Assembly (NCBI GenBank): GCA_020848855.1
Contig: JADLHH010000106.1
Coordinates: forward strand, 1-10,823
DNA length: 10,823 nucleotides
Source: Anaerolineae bacterium
Lineage (GTDB): Bacteria > Chloroflexota > Anaerolineae > Aggregatilineales > Phototrophicaceae
Direction: 5' to 3'
The notes under the pieces were generated by a model. The model searched no databases. It had not been told where the DNA came from and was given only the letters and a program-made list of their open reading frames with translations. Positions within the stretch are counted from its first letter, which is position 1; every line of letters starts with the position of its first letter. Shown one piece after another: positions 1 to 6,705 of the stretch. The translations under genes were made by a program, and so were the position numbers.

Positions 1-1847
1 AGATATGCCTCGATGTTCTCCCACGGGCATGTGCCGTAATGCCCACCGTGCGCGCGGAACAAGCCGAGATTGTTCAAGTCCCGGCTAACGGCGTCGGATT
101 CGTCATCGTACCAGAATGCCATACGCACGAGCAGATTGCAGTAGTCGCGCGCGTACTGGCGATAAATATCATCTCCGGTGAGATTGTACAAGCGCTGCGC
201 CGCCGCGACCGCGTAGCCGCTGCCGAATGTCTCGGCAATCGGCACATCCACGGCTTCGGTATAGGTGATGGTGTAGCGACGGTTAACCTCGGTGTACCGC
301 ATTTCGGTCAGCACGTACTTGAGGGACTGCTTCGCTTCGTCCAGCCAGCGCGTATCCCCTGTGCAGCGATAGGCTTCCAGCATGATGCAGGCATAGCTGC
401 CGACCTGGAATGGCTCGCGAACCTTGCCCAGTTCGGGCAAGTCGAGCTGCATCATCGGCGTTTTCTCGTAAGCGTCGAACCACTGCGGGAAAACGTAATT
501 GACTTTGTGCGCAAACTCGACCAGCCCGGAACACGCCATCAGCAGCTTACCCAGAACAGCAGGATTGAAATCCTCTGGCGCGGCGGCATTGTGAATCCTG
601 GCGGTTTCGAGGTGGAACATGAAATTTTCCCACGACATTTCGACGCCGTTGACCATCGTGTTCTGCAGCCCGGCGGACTGCTGCACGCCGGATGCGCCCC
701 AGCGCATCAGGTTCGCCTGCGGGTCGTAGAACATGGGCACATTTTGCAACTTGTGCGCCAGCATGTCGTGCTGTGCGTCGTCGGGGTGCAGGCGGTTATA
801 GGTCAGCCACGGGGCGACGAAGTTGTTGCAGCAGGCGTAGTCCCACACCTGAAATACGTCCTTGCGGTTGAGCGTCAGGATGCGGCTCGAACGAATAGCA
901 TAGTCGGAATGCAGGCGGAACTTCTCGACGCGCACTTCGGGAAATGCCGGGGCATCGGTCCACGTCGAAGGCAGTTCAGCCCACGAAACCGTCTCACGCA
1001 TCAGGTCGTCGATCACGCCGTCGGTGAAGGTTTTCCAGGTCAGCGCGTAAGGCGCAACCCGATTTTCCGGGAGCGGGGCGCTGGCAGGCAGTAAGTCGGT
1101 GCAGGCATGTATGGTCGTATCAAGCGCCTGCAGCCGGGTCGGGCGTTGTTCGCGTTCGCGGCTGAGCAGGTAGTATTCGATGACGATGTGATCAGCGGGG
1201 AGCGTGTCGCCCGATTTGGACAAGGCGTGCAAGCCCAAGCCCACCGCGTTGTCCGCGCCTATCGTGGCAACGCGATAATCCAGGAATCGGCGCAAATTAT
1301 CCTTCGACATCCAGCGCGACGGCGTGGGGTCGAAGAACAGCACTGCCTCTTTACCACCCGTCCACAGGTAAGCCGCCGGAAAGCTGTTCCCCCAGCTATT
1401 CCCGCCGTAGATGCTGACGGGTCCTTGATCGAGCGTAACGAGATCATCTGGGACAGCAGGGAGCCACAGGGCAGCGGATGGCTGCGGCGTGTCAATCGTC
1501 AGCGGCGCGGTCAGGTGGCAAGTGATACGGATGCGCAGCCAGGGCGAATCGCTGCGCGCCTCGATCAGCGCATCCCAGCGATAATGCGGTTCGTGGTGCG
1601 TTCCCGTGATCAGCACCGCGACGCGCGACGCATGGTTCTCGATGAGTGCGCAGCCGTCCGGCACAAGCTCGAACAGGCTGCCGCCGAGCAGGGATTTGCC
1701 CGCGCTGAAAAACGGTTCCCACACGCCCGCCTGCCTGACGAACGTGGTGACGCGCCCGCTCTGCAAGATGATTTTCTGGTCGGCAGCGCTCAGTTCAAAA
1801 CCGTCATCGAGTTCGTCGAACTCAAGCGGGAAGTTCGCAGGGGTCAT
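1..1847 (-). CDS. Unrecognised large cytoplasmic protein, probable alpha/alpha-toroid carbohydrate-active enzyme (C-terminal part missing)
   Basis: The frame stays open from ATG at 1847 to the left edge, giving 615 codons without a stop, so the C-terminus is outside the window. The start is well supported: GGAGG at 1859-1855 lies 7 nt before the ATG. No signal peptide is visible, so it is probably cytoplasmic. Residues 1 to about 235 read as a beta-rich domain (alternating short hydrophobic strands, for example LWLPAVPDD and EAVLFFDP near 127-174). Residues from about 330 are helix-rich with aromatic and Cys/Asn/His-containing loops: VWDYACCNNFVAPWLTYN (334-351), FQVGSYACIMLEAYRCTGDT (480-499), FGSGYAVAAAQRLYNLTGDD (541-560) and GGHYGTCPWENIEAY (601-615). 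A beta domain followed by repeated helical hairpins is typical of six-hairpin glycosidases and polysaccharide lyases. I cannot assign a family, substrate or catalytic residue. It follows the binding-protein gene on the same strand after 80 bp, suggesting it acts on the imported sugar. The gene is certain; the enzymatic role is inference. Confidence 0.85.
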   Translation of the reverse strand, partial: MTPANFPLEFDELDDGFELSAADQKIILQSGRVTTFVRQAGVWEPFFSAGKSLLGGSLFELVPDGCALIENHASRVAVLITGTHHEPHYRWDALIEARSDSPWLRIRITCHLTAPLTIDTPQPSAALWLPAVPDDLVTLDQGPVSIYGGNSWGNSFPAAYLWTGGKEAVLFFDPTPSRWMSKDNLRRFLDYRVATIGADNAVGLGLHALSKSGDTLPADHIVIEYYLLSREREQRPTRLQALDTTIHACTDLLPASAPLPENRVAPYALTWKTFTDGVIDDLMRETVSWAELPSTWTDAPAFPEVRVEKFRLHSDYAIRSSRILTLNRKDVFQVWDYACCNNFVAPWLTYNRLHPDDAQHDMLAHKLQNVPMFYDPQANLMRWGASGVQQSAGLQNTMVNGVEMSWENFMFHLETARIHNAAAPEDFNPAVLGKLLMACSGLVEFAHKVNYVFPQWFDAYEKTPMMQLDLPELGKVREPFQVGSYACIMLEAYRCTGDTRWLDEAKQSLKYVLTEMRYTEVNRRYTITYTEAVDVPIAETFGSGYAVAAAQRLYNLTGDDIYRQYARDYCNLLVRMAFWYDDESDAVSRDLNNLGLFRAHGGHYGTCPWENIEAY

Positions 1848-1877
1848 CGGAATGCCTCCGGGATGCGGGTACGGTGC

Positions 1878-1907
1878 GGGCGCGCCTCGTTTAGAAGAGG
1901 CGCGCCC
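1878..1907 (-). repeat. Perfect inverted repeat (11-bp stem, 8-nt loop) between the binding-protein gene and the next gene
   Basis: GGGCGCGCCTC at 1878-1888 pairs perfectly with GAGGCGCGCCC at 1897-1907 across an 8-nt loop. The stem is 9 G:C of 11 pairs, so the RNA hairpin would be very stable. It sits in the 80-bp gap after the binding-protein stop (1928) and before the Shine-Dalgarno of the next leftward gene. No T-run follows on either strand, so it is not a standard intrinsic terminator. A likely role is 3'-end protection of the binding-protein mRNA or partial attenuation, giving more binding protein than downstream enzyme, as intercistronic hairpins do in other binding-protein operons. 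The role is inferred. Confidence 0.75.
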
Positions 1908-1927
1908 ACGGTGAGACGATTCAGAAG

Positions 1928-3793
1928 TTACGAGGCATTCACGTCGTAGAGAACTTTCCACGTGCGCGAGAAGGCGTGACCGTAACCGCCGGACGTGACG
2001 TTGCCGATACGGTTGTTGGTGATCACCGGGTAGACGGGACCGTCCACAATGATGAAGTAGGGAATGTACGTGTGGTACCAGTCGTACAGGCGATCCATCG
2101 CCGCGGCATCTTCGGGCGTATCAGGAACGACGCTCATGATCTCGGTGTGGATGTCGTACAGTTCTTTGATCCAATCGGGTGGTTCCTGTCCCTGCGCACC
2201 GTTCGAGCTGTACCAGTCCAGCCACAACTGTCCCCAGTCGCCGTTCGGCAGGTAGTCGTGGTTGTGACGCAGACGCCACGTATTCGCGCGGTTCCAGTCG
2301 TAACGCGCGCCGACTTCGTTCGCCGCCATGCGCGGCCACAGCAGATCGGGGGCAATCTGGCGATAGTCCACCCGCAGACCGACTTCGGCAAGCTGCGCGG
2401 AGATCAGCGGCACGGGATCGAAGTATTCTTCCCACGGTCCGAGGTCGGCGTCGATGATGAAGGGCGAACCGTCGGGCAGCAGACGGAAGCCATCGGCGTC
2501 ACGCGCGGTCAGCCCGATTTCGTCCAGCAGCGCGTTCGCCGCATCGGGATCGTATTCGTTGGGAACTGTTTCGGAGATCGAGCCGGTTCCGGCATAAACG
2601 TTGTCGATGATCTCCTCACGGTCGATTGCCATGTTGACCGCTTCACGGAAGCGCACATCGCTCACTACCTGCTGCCACGCCGGATTATCGCGAGTCAGGT
2701 TGATGTAGAACGCGCGCGCACCGTTGTCGTTGTACTGGTGAACTGTATAGATATCCTTCTGGTTCTGGATGAGCAGCGGGATTTCGACAAAGCTGCCAGC
2801 ATACAGGTCAACCTCGCCGGACATCCCCATCAACTGCGCGGTCGTGCCTTCGGGCGCATCCACCGCCCGAATACGGTCGAAGTAGGGGAGCTGGTTGCCC
2901 GCCGCGTCGACCGCGATATAGTACGGGTTCCGCACAACCACGGCAGCGCCATCCGCGTTGGATTCGATCATCCACGCCGACAATACGGGCGTGCCGATGC
3001 GGCTGGCATCCTTCGCGTTCCAGCCGCGCACATCCTTCGCATTGAACAGATCGTACCAGTTCTCGACACCAGCGTCAGCAATCGCCTGTGCAAGCGCGGC
3101 TTCGTCGGCATAGGCGACGTGGAACTGCTTCAGGAAATGGCTGGGCTTGATGACATCGCTGTAGCCCTGGAATTCGTTCTGCATCAACTGGTCAATGAAG
3201 CCACCATATGGCGCAGGGAACGAAATTTCGAAGCTCAGGTCGTCCACAACACGAAATGTCATCGGCTCGCCATCGCGCACCGCGCCGGTGCGGAACATGA
3301 CGGGCAGGCTGGGGTAAATCTCGGTGTTGAACAGCACGTCCTCAACAGCAAAACGCACATCTTCGCTGGTGACGGGAACGCCGTCCGACCACTTCATGCC
3401 CTCACGCAGCGTGAAGGTAAAGACGGTATTGTCTTCGTTGGCGGTGAAGCTGTCGATGATATACGACTGCGGCGACGAGCCGAGGTTGCTGGTCAGCCAC
3501 AGCGGCTCGCGCAGCGGAACGTCAAGGCTCCAGGCGTTGACGACGCGCATTTCGGCGCTGTACTTGCCAATCTCCAGCGTCAGCAGGTCGTCCGGCATCA
3601 CGGTGCCGGTTTCGATGACAACCGGGTTCGTCGGAAGGCGGTCGCAAACCGAAGGCAGCGTACCCGCAGCGACCAGTTCAGCCAGCATCGGCGACTCGTT
3701 ATACTGGCAGTCCTGACCTGAAACAATGATGGTTGGGACCAGGGAGAAAACGATACAGGCGAGGAAGATCAGCCTCAAGGACTTCTTAAGCAT
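1928..3793 (-). CDS. ABC importer solute-binding protein, family 5 (Opp/Dpp type, probably oligosaccharide-binding)
   Basis: This 621-residue extracytoplasmic protein should capture the substrate and hand it to an Opp/Dpp-type membrane complex. The start has an AAGGAG Shine-Dalgarno (3805-3800) 6 nt before ATG 3793. Residues 1-26 form a signal peptide: MLKKSLR, then a hydrophobic stretch LIFLACIVFSLVPTIIV, with a possible signal peptidase I cut after VSG. There is no lipobox before C29. The family-5 signature is clear: VFTFTLREGMKWSDG (124-138) with VTSEDVRFAVEDV after it, then VRFREAVNMAIDREEI in the middle lobe. The motif PMLAELVAAGTLPSVCDRLP (35-54) and the sugar-linked gene context point to the large family-5 proteins that bind oligosaccharides in Thermotoga-like systems rather than peptides. 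C29 and C50 could form a disulfide in the mature N-terminus. It is first in the leftward unit, under a near-consensus promoter. Family is secure; ligand is inferred. Confidence 0.93.
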   Translation of the reverse strand: MLKKSLRLIFLACIVFSLVPTIIVSGQDCQYNESPMLAELVAAGTLPSVCDRLPTNPVVIETGTVMPDDLLTLEIGKYSAEMRVVNAWSLDVPLREPLWLTSNLGSSPQSYIIDSFTANEDNTVFTFTLREGMKWSDGVPVTSEDVRFAVEDVLFNTEIYPSLPVMFRTGAVRDGEPMTFRVVDDLSFEISFPAPYGGFIDQLMQNEFQGYSDVIKPSHFLKQFHVAYADEAALAQAIADAGVENWYDLFNAKDVRGWNAKDASRIGTPVLSAWMIESNADGAAVVVRNPYYIAVDAAGNQLPYFDRIRAVDAPEGTTAQLMGMSGEVDLYAGSFVEIPLLIQNQKDIYTVHQYNDNGARAFYINLTRDNPAWQQVVSDVRFREAVNMAIDREEIIDNVYAGTGSISETVPNEYDPDAANALLDEIGLTARDADGFRLLPDGSPFIIDADLGPWEEYFDPVPLISAQLAEVGLRVDYRQIAPDLLWPRMAANEVGARYDWNRANTWRLRHNHDYLPNGDWGQLWLDWYSSNGAQGQEPPDWIKELYDIHTEIMSVVPDTPEDAAAMDRLYDWYHTYIPYFIIVDGPVYPVITNNRIGNVTSGGYGHAFSRTWKVLYDVNAS

Positions 3794-3832
3794 GTCATGC
3801 TCCTTAAAAGCGTAAATTATTGTCGTTATTAG

Positions 3833-3847
3833 CGTGAAACGTTTACG
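3833..3847. promoter_or_regulatory. LacI-family-like operator palindrome
   Basis: CGTGAAACGTTTACG is a 15-bp palindrome with a central CG and one mismatched pair (G3836 against A3844+1). It matches the style of LacI/GalR-family operators, which are A/T-rich arms around a central CpG. It lies in the leftward leader, roughly 90-100 nt after the predicted start site and about 30 nt before the Shine-Dalgarno, so it could act as a transcription roadblock or serve a nearer promoter that I cannot see clearly. The operator call is inferred from pattern only. Confidence 0.5.
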
Positions 3848-3877
3848 ACTAGAGCGGGCTTCTCCTTTTCAAATGCC

Positions 3878-3887
3878 TGGTATACCA
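3878..3887. promoter_or_regulatory. TGGTATACCA perfect palindrome, possible GntR-type operator
   Basis: TGGTATACCA is a perfect 10-bp palindrome in the leftward leader. Its TNGT...ACNA-like ends resemble GntR-family operators, but the site is short and stands alone, so chance cannot be excluded. Confidence 0.3.
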
Positions 3888-3920
3888 AGAGCGCAGCGAA
3901 CTGAATTGATTATGTTATCC

Positions 3921-3930
3921 TGTAATTACA
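3921..3930. promoter_or_regulatory. TGTAATTACA palindrome just after the leftward start site
   Basis: TGTAATTACA is a perfect 10-bp palindrome lying about 5-14 nt after the predicted leftward transcription start. It is nested in a looser repeat in which CCTGT at 3919-3923 pairs with ACAGG at 3936-3940. A repressor bound here would block the leftward promoter. Its TGTAAT half-site resembles the TGTCAT half-site found after the opposite promoter. Confidence 0.4.
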
Positions 3931-3941
3931 TCTGCACAGGG

Positions 3942-3971
3942 ATTATAGAGCACGACCCGTTTATTTGTCAA
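3942..3971 (-). promoter_or_regulatory. Leftward sigma70-type promoter (consensus -35 and -10)
   Basis: Read on the minus strand, TTGACA (3971-3966) and TATAAT (3947-3942) are separated by 18 nt. Both hexamers are exact consensus and the spacing is near optimal. Transcription would start near 3935 and give a leader of about 140 nt before the binding-protein gene. The -35 box sits inside the short palindrome TTTGT-CA-ACAAA (3964-3975). Confidence 0.8.
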
Positions 3972-4018
3972 CAAAATCCGAGGAACGCGGAAAATTGCCG
4001 GGGAAATGGCGCAATTGT

Positions 4019-4048
4019 TTGACTTTTGCCGAAAAGCGTGACTATAAT
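4019..4048 (+). promoter_or_regulatory. Rightward sigma70-type promoter
   Basis: TTGACT (4019-4024) and TATAAT (4043-4048) are separated by 18 nt. The -10 is exact consensus and the -35 differs by one base. The predicted start is near 4055, giving a leader of about 95 nt before the GH2 gene at 4150. It should drive the GH2-ATPase-ATPase-hydrolase unit. Confidence 0.8.
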
Positions 4049-4057
4049 CGCCAAGCT

Positions 4058-4075
4058 TGTCATTATAAGATGACA
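4058..4075. promoter_or_regulatory. Operator-like inverted repeat just after the rightward start site
   Basis: TGTCAT (4058-4063) and ATGACA (4070-4075) form a perfect 6-bp inverted repeat across 6 nt. It covers about +4 to +21 of the rightward transcript, a standard place for repressor binding. The regulator is unknown. Confidence 0.5.
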
Positions 4076-4153
4076 GGAAAATCTCAGGCTGATTGCAGTT
4101 TTGTTGAGCGAAAAGTTCTTTCTCAGAAAATTCTGGAGCAGACATCCTCATGA
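4070..4153 (+). CDS. Possible 27-residue leader peptide overlapping the GH2 start codon
   Basis: ATG at 4070 opens a 27-codon frame that ends in TGA at 4151-4153, so its stop overlaps the GH2 start as ATGA, the same junction as between the two ATPase genes. It would be translated from the predicted rightward transcript only about 15 nt after the start site, and no Shine-Dalgarno is visible before it. It may be a coupled leader peptide, but a 27-codon open frame is easily accidental, so confidence is low. Confidence 0.15.
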   Translation: MTGKSQADCSFVERKVLSQKILEQTSS

Positions 4154-6681
4154 CGTCCGTCACCCTGAAACAAAGTCTCGACGAACTCGACCGTATATCG
4201 TTTAATCCCGCGCCTTCGCCCACGCAGGGAGACGCCCTCCCCCTGACCTTGCAGCCCGGCGTGGCAGCGCACCCACAGGGAACGCTCATGCTGTCGCTCG
4301 ACGGCGAATGGGAAATGGCGGAAGCGGGTGACGATGCATCCCGGCTGCAGGGCGCGTGGTCGGATGCCATCCCGGCGATAGTTCCCGGCAGCGTGCAAAC
4401 CGCGCTGCTGGCGGCGGGTAAAATCCCCGATCCATATGTAGGGCACAACGACGAGATCGCCCGTGCCGAAGGGCGCAAAACGTGGTGGCTGCGGCGAACG
4501 TTCCTGCGCCCGGACACCGAGAACGGCAGCGAGCTTGTCTTTGGGGGCGTGTGCGACTCGTGCCGCGTGTGGCTGAATGGCGCGGAGCTTGGCAGCCATA
4601 AAGGCATGTTCGGCGAATTCCGCTTCCCGGTGAGCGACAAGCTGCGCAAGGGCGAAAATACGCTGGTCGTCAAACTCGATCCCGCGCCTTACCGGCTGGG
4701 CACGAACCAGCCCAACGACTTCTTCAAGGATATGAACGTCGGCTGGCTCGACTCGGTGGTCATCAACAATATTTTCGGCTGGCACTACATCAACCTGCCG
4801 ACGATTGGCATCTGGCGCTCGGTCACGCTTCAGGAAACACCCGCCGTCGCGCTGGAAAATCCCTTTGTCGCTACAGTGGACGCCAATGCCGGGATCGCGC
4901 GTCTGCGTGTGACGCTGAAAGGCGCATCTGCACCGACGGGGCGATTGACCGGAACCCTCACGCCTGAGAACTTCGAGGGTGACGTCCTCCACTTCACGGC
5001 GCAGGTTCAGGGGGCGGACAGCCTACTGTACGAGTTCACAATCCCCGACGCGCGCGCATGGTATCCGGTCGATCACGGCGCGCCGAACCTGTATCGCCTC
5101 GCGCTCGCATTCGAGCCGGACGCGGGCGCGTCGGACTACAAGGAAATCACGTTTGGATTGCGTACAATCGAGATGCGCCCGCTGCCCGCAGGTCCCGACC
5201 CGGAACTGTACAACTGGACGTTCGTGATCAATGGCAAGCCGATGTTCATCAAGGGCGCGAACTGGTGCACGATGGACGCTCTGCTCCGTTTCGACCGCGA
5301 GCGCTATGACCGCTTCCTCAGCCTCGCACGGGACTCGCACATCCAACTGCTGCGCGCGTGGGGCAGCGGGATGCCCGAAACCGATGATTTCTTCGACCTC
5401 GCCGATCGCTACGGCATCATGGTGATGCAGGAGTGGCCCACCGCGTGGAACAGCCACGAGATTCAGCCGTATGACCTGCTCGAAGAAACGGTGCGCTACA
5501 ACACCCTGCGCCTGCGCAATCACCCGTCGCTGGTCATGTGGGGCGGCGGCAACGAGTCGGACAAGCCGTTTGGCGAAGCCATCGACATGATGGGACGCTA
5601 CAGCTACGAACTGGACGGGACACGCCCATTTCATCGCGGCGAGCCGTGGGGTGGGAGCATCCACAATTACGACGTGTACTGGGGACGCCAGCCGCTTCAG
5701 CGCAACCTGAGCCTCAAATCGGCATTCATCGGCGAATTTGGGATGGCGTCGCTGCCCAACATCGAAACGGTGAAGCGCTACCTGCCCGAAAATGAGTGGG
5801 ATGCGTGGCCGCCCGCCATCGACAGCGCGTTCCTGCACCGCCTGCCCGTCTTCAACCTGAAGGGCGACATGGCGATCATGAGCAGCTACGTGCCGGACTG
5901 GGTTCCGAATACATCACTGGAAAACTTCATCTTCGGGATGCAAATGGCGCAGTCAACCGCGATCCGGCACACGCTGGAACTGGCACGCACGCGCTATCCA
6001 GAAGCGACCGGAGCGGTCTACTACAAGCTGAACGACAACAACCCGGCGGCGGCATGGTCAAGCGTTGATTGGTACGGCGTGCCCAAGCTCGCCTATCACA
6101 TCCTGCGGCAGGCGTTTCGCCCGCAGCACGCCTGCATCCTGTTCCCGCGCCTGTCGATGGTGTGCGAAGCGGCAGCGCTGCCCGTGTTCCTGCTCGATGA
6201 CAACGACCTGCTCAGGAACGCGGGCGCGTGGCAGGTGGTCGCGCGCGCCTTCAACAACCAGCTTGACGAAGTGGCACGGGCAGAATTCGCCGGCTCTGGC
6301 GCAATCGTCCAGGTGCGTAAGCTCGGCGAATTCACGCTGACGGCGGAACAGACCAACAGCAGCCCGCTCCTGATCGTCTGTGAACTCAGGGTAGATGGAC
6401 GGCAGGTGGATCGCACTTTCTACTGGCTGAACTACACGGCAGTTCAGGGGTCGCTGCTCAGCCTGCCGAGAACCACGCTCAAAACAGAAGCGATCAGCGA
6501 TAGCGCGTTGAGAATCACCAACACCGGTGCAAAGCCCGCCGTCGCGGTGCAGTTCGCCTGCCCGGAAATATCGCATCTGTTTACCGCGCAGGACAGCGTT
6601 CTGTGGCTGGATGTGGGAGAAAGCCGTACGATTGAGGTGAATCGCACGGATGGTGTGGGCGTTACGGCGTGGAACGCTTAA
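4150..6681 (+). CDS. Glycoside hydrolase family 2, beta-mannosidase-like
   Basis: This 843-residue retaining exo-glycosidase should release a terminal beta-linked sugar, probably mannose, from imported oligosaccharides. There is no signal peptide, so it is cytoplasmic. Domain order fits GH2: an N-terminal jelly-roll (about 45-230, with KTWWLRRTF at 110-118 and INLPTIGIWRSV at 214-225), an Ig-like domain (about 230-340), a TIM barrel (about 350-650, entered at NGKPMFIKGANW 361-372), and C-terminal beta domains. The acid/base is E469 in NHPSLVMWGGGNES (457-470) and the nucleophile is E529 in FIGEFGMASLP (526-536). The stretch after GANW reads CTMDALL rather than the usual IP-D of classical beta-mannosidases, so exact specificity is open; an exo-beta-glucosaminidase-like or other GH2 activity is possible. 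The Shine-Dalgarno is TGGAG at 4134-4138, 11 nt before the ATG, rather far. It is first gene of the rightward unit; the next gene starts 24 nt after its stop. Confidence 0.88.
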   Translation: MTSVTLKQSLDELDRISFNPAPSPTQGDALPLTLQPGVAAHPQGTLMLSLDGEWEMAEAGDDASRLQGAWSDAIPAIVPGSVQTALLAAGKIPDPYVGHNDEIARAEGRKTWWLRRTFLRPDTENGSELVFGGVCDSCRVWLNGAELGSHKGMFGEFRFPVSDKLRKGENTLVVKLDPAPYRLGTNQPNDFFKDMNVGWLDSVVINNIFGWHYINLPTIGIWRSVTLQETPAVALENPFVATVDANAGIARLRVTLKGASAPTGRLTGTLTPENFEGDVLHFTAQVQGADSLLYEFTIPDARAWYPVDHGAPNLYRLALAFEPDAGASDYKEITFGLRTIEMRPLPAGPDPELYNWTFVINGKPMFIKGANWCTMDALLRFDRERYDRFLSLARDSHIQLLRAWGSGMPETDDFFDLADRYGIMVMQEWPTAWNSHEIQPYDLLEETVRYNTLRLRNHPSLVMWGGGNESDKPFGEAIDMMGRYSYELDGTRPFHRGEPWGGSIHNYDVYWGRQPLQRNLSLKSAFIGEFGMASLPNIETVKRYLPENEWDAWPPAIDSAFLHRLPVFNLKGDMAIMSSYVPDWVPNTSLENFIFGMQMAQSTAIRHTLELARTRYPEATGAVYYKLNDNNPAAAWSSVDWYGVPKLAYHILRQAFRPQHACILFPRLSMVCEAAALPVFLLDDNDLLRNAGAWQVVARAFNNQLDEVARAEFAGSGAIVQVRKLGEFTLTAEQTNSSPLLIVCELRVDGRQVDRTFYWLNYTAVQGSLLSLPRTTLKTEAISDSALRITNTGAKPAVAVQFACPEISHLFTAQDSVLWLDVGESRTIEVNRTDGVGVTAWNA

Positions 6682-6693
6682 AGCGTATTTTTT
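6674..6693 (+). terminator. Small hairpin plus T6 overlapping the GH2 stop codon, possible partial terminator
   Basis: ACGCT (6674-6678) pairs with AGCGT (6682-6686) around a TAA loop that is the GH2 stop codon, and ATTTTTT follows (6687-6693). The layout is that of an intrinsic terminator, but the 5-bp stem is weak. The Shine-Dalgarno of the next gene follows directly at 6694-6697. It could lower transcription of the ATPase genes relative to the GH2 gene. Confidence 0.35.
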
Positions 6694-6705
6694 GAGGATG
6701 ATTTT

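Larger units (their letters stand above)
3794..4149. promoter_or_regulatory. Divergent intergenic control region (356 bp)
   Basis: This AT-richer stretch separates the two transcription units. I see no convincing gene on either strand that fills it. It contains back-to-back promoters whose -35 boxes are 47 nt apart, a palindrome just downstream of each predicted start site, a LacI-like palindrome and a TGGTATACCA palindrome on the leftward leader, and the 6-bp inverted repeat AATTGC/GCAATT (3993-3998 and 4011-4016) between the two -35 boxes. The leftward leader would be about 140 nt and the rightward leader about 95 nt. No regulator gene lies in the window. Confidence 0.85.

Noticed and set aside
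1878..1907. Reading the 11-bp-stem repeat as an intrinsic terminator
   Set aside because: No T-run follows the stem on either strand, so I keep it as an intercistronic hairpin.
39..1949. Two long rightward open frames (39-1094 and 1107-1949)
   Set aside because: They lie opposite a continuous leftward frame with a good Shine-Dalgarno and protein-like composition. Their own translations are rich in Arg, His, Gln and Val, as expected from antisense reading of GC-rich genes.
1976..3721. 581-codon rightward open frame
   Set aside because: It is fully antisense to the family-5 binding protein, whose signal peptide and family motifs are clear.
3993..4016. AATTGC/GCAATT inverted repeat between the two -35 boxes as an activator site
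   Set aside because: Six-base arms around a 12-nt spacer are easily found by chance in this AT-richer DNA; it is noted in the control-region entry but not called separately.
3834..4022. 62-codon rightward open frame in the control region
   Set aside because: It runs through the leftward promoter and palindromes, has no Shine-Dalgarno, and has no protein-like pattern.
4123..4992. 289-codon leftward open frame over the GH2 start
   Set aside because: It lies antisense to the N-terminal GH2 domain and shows no recognisable motif.
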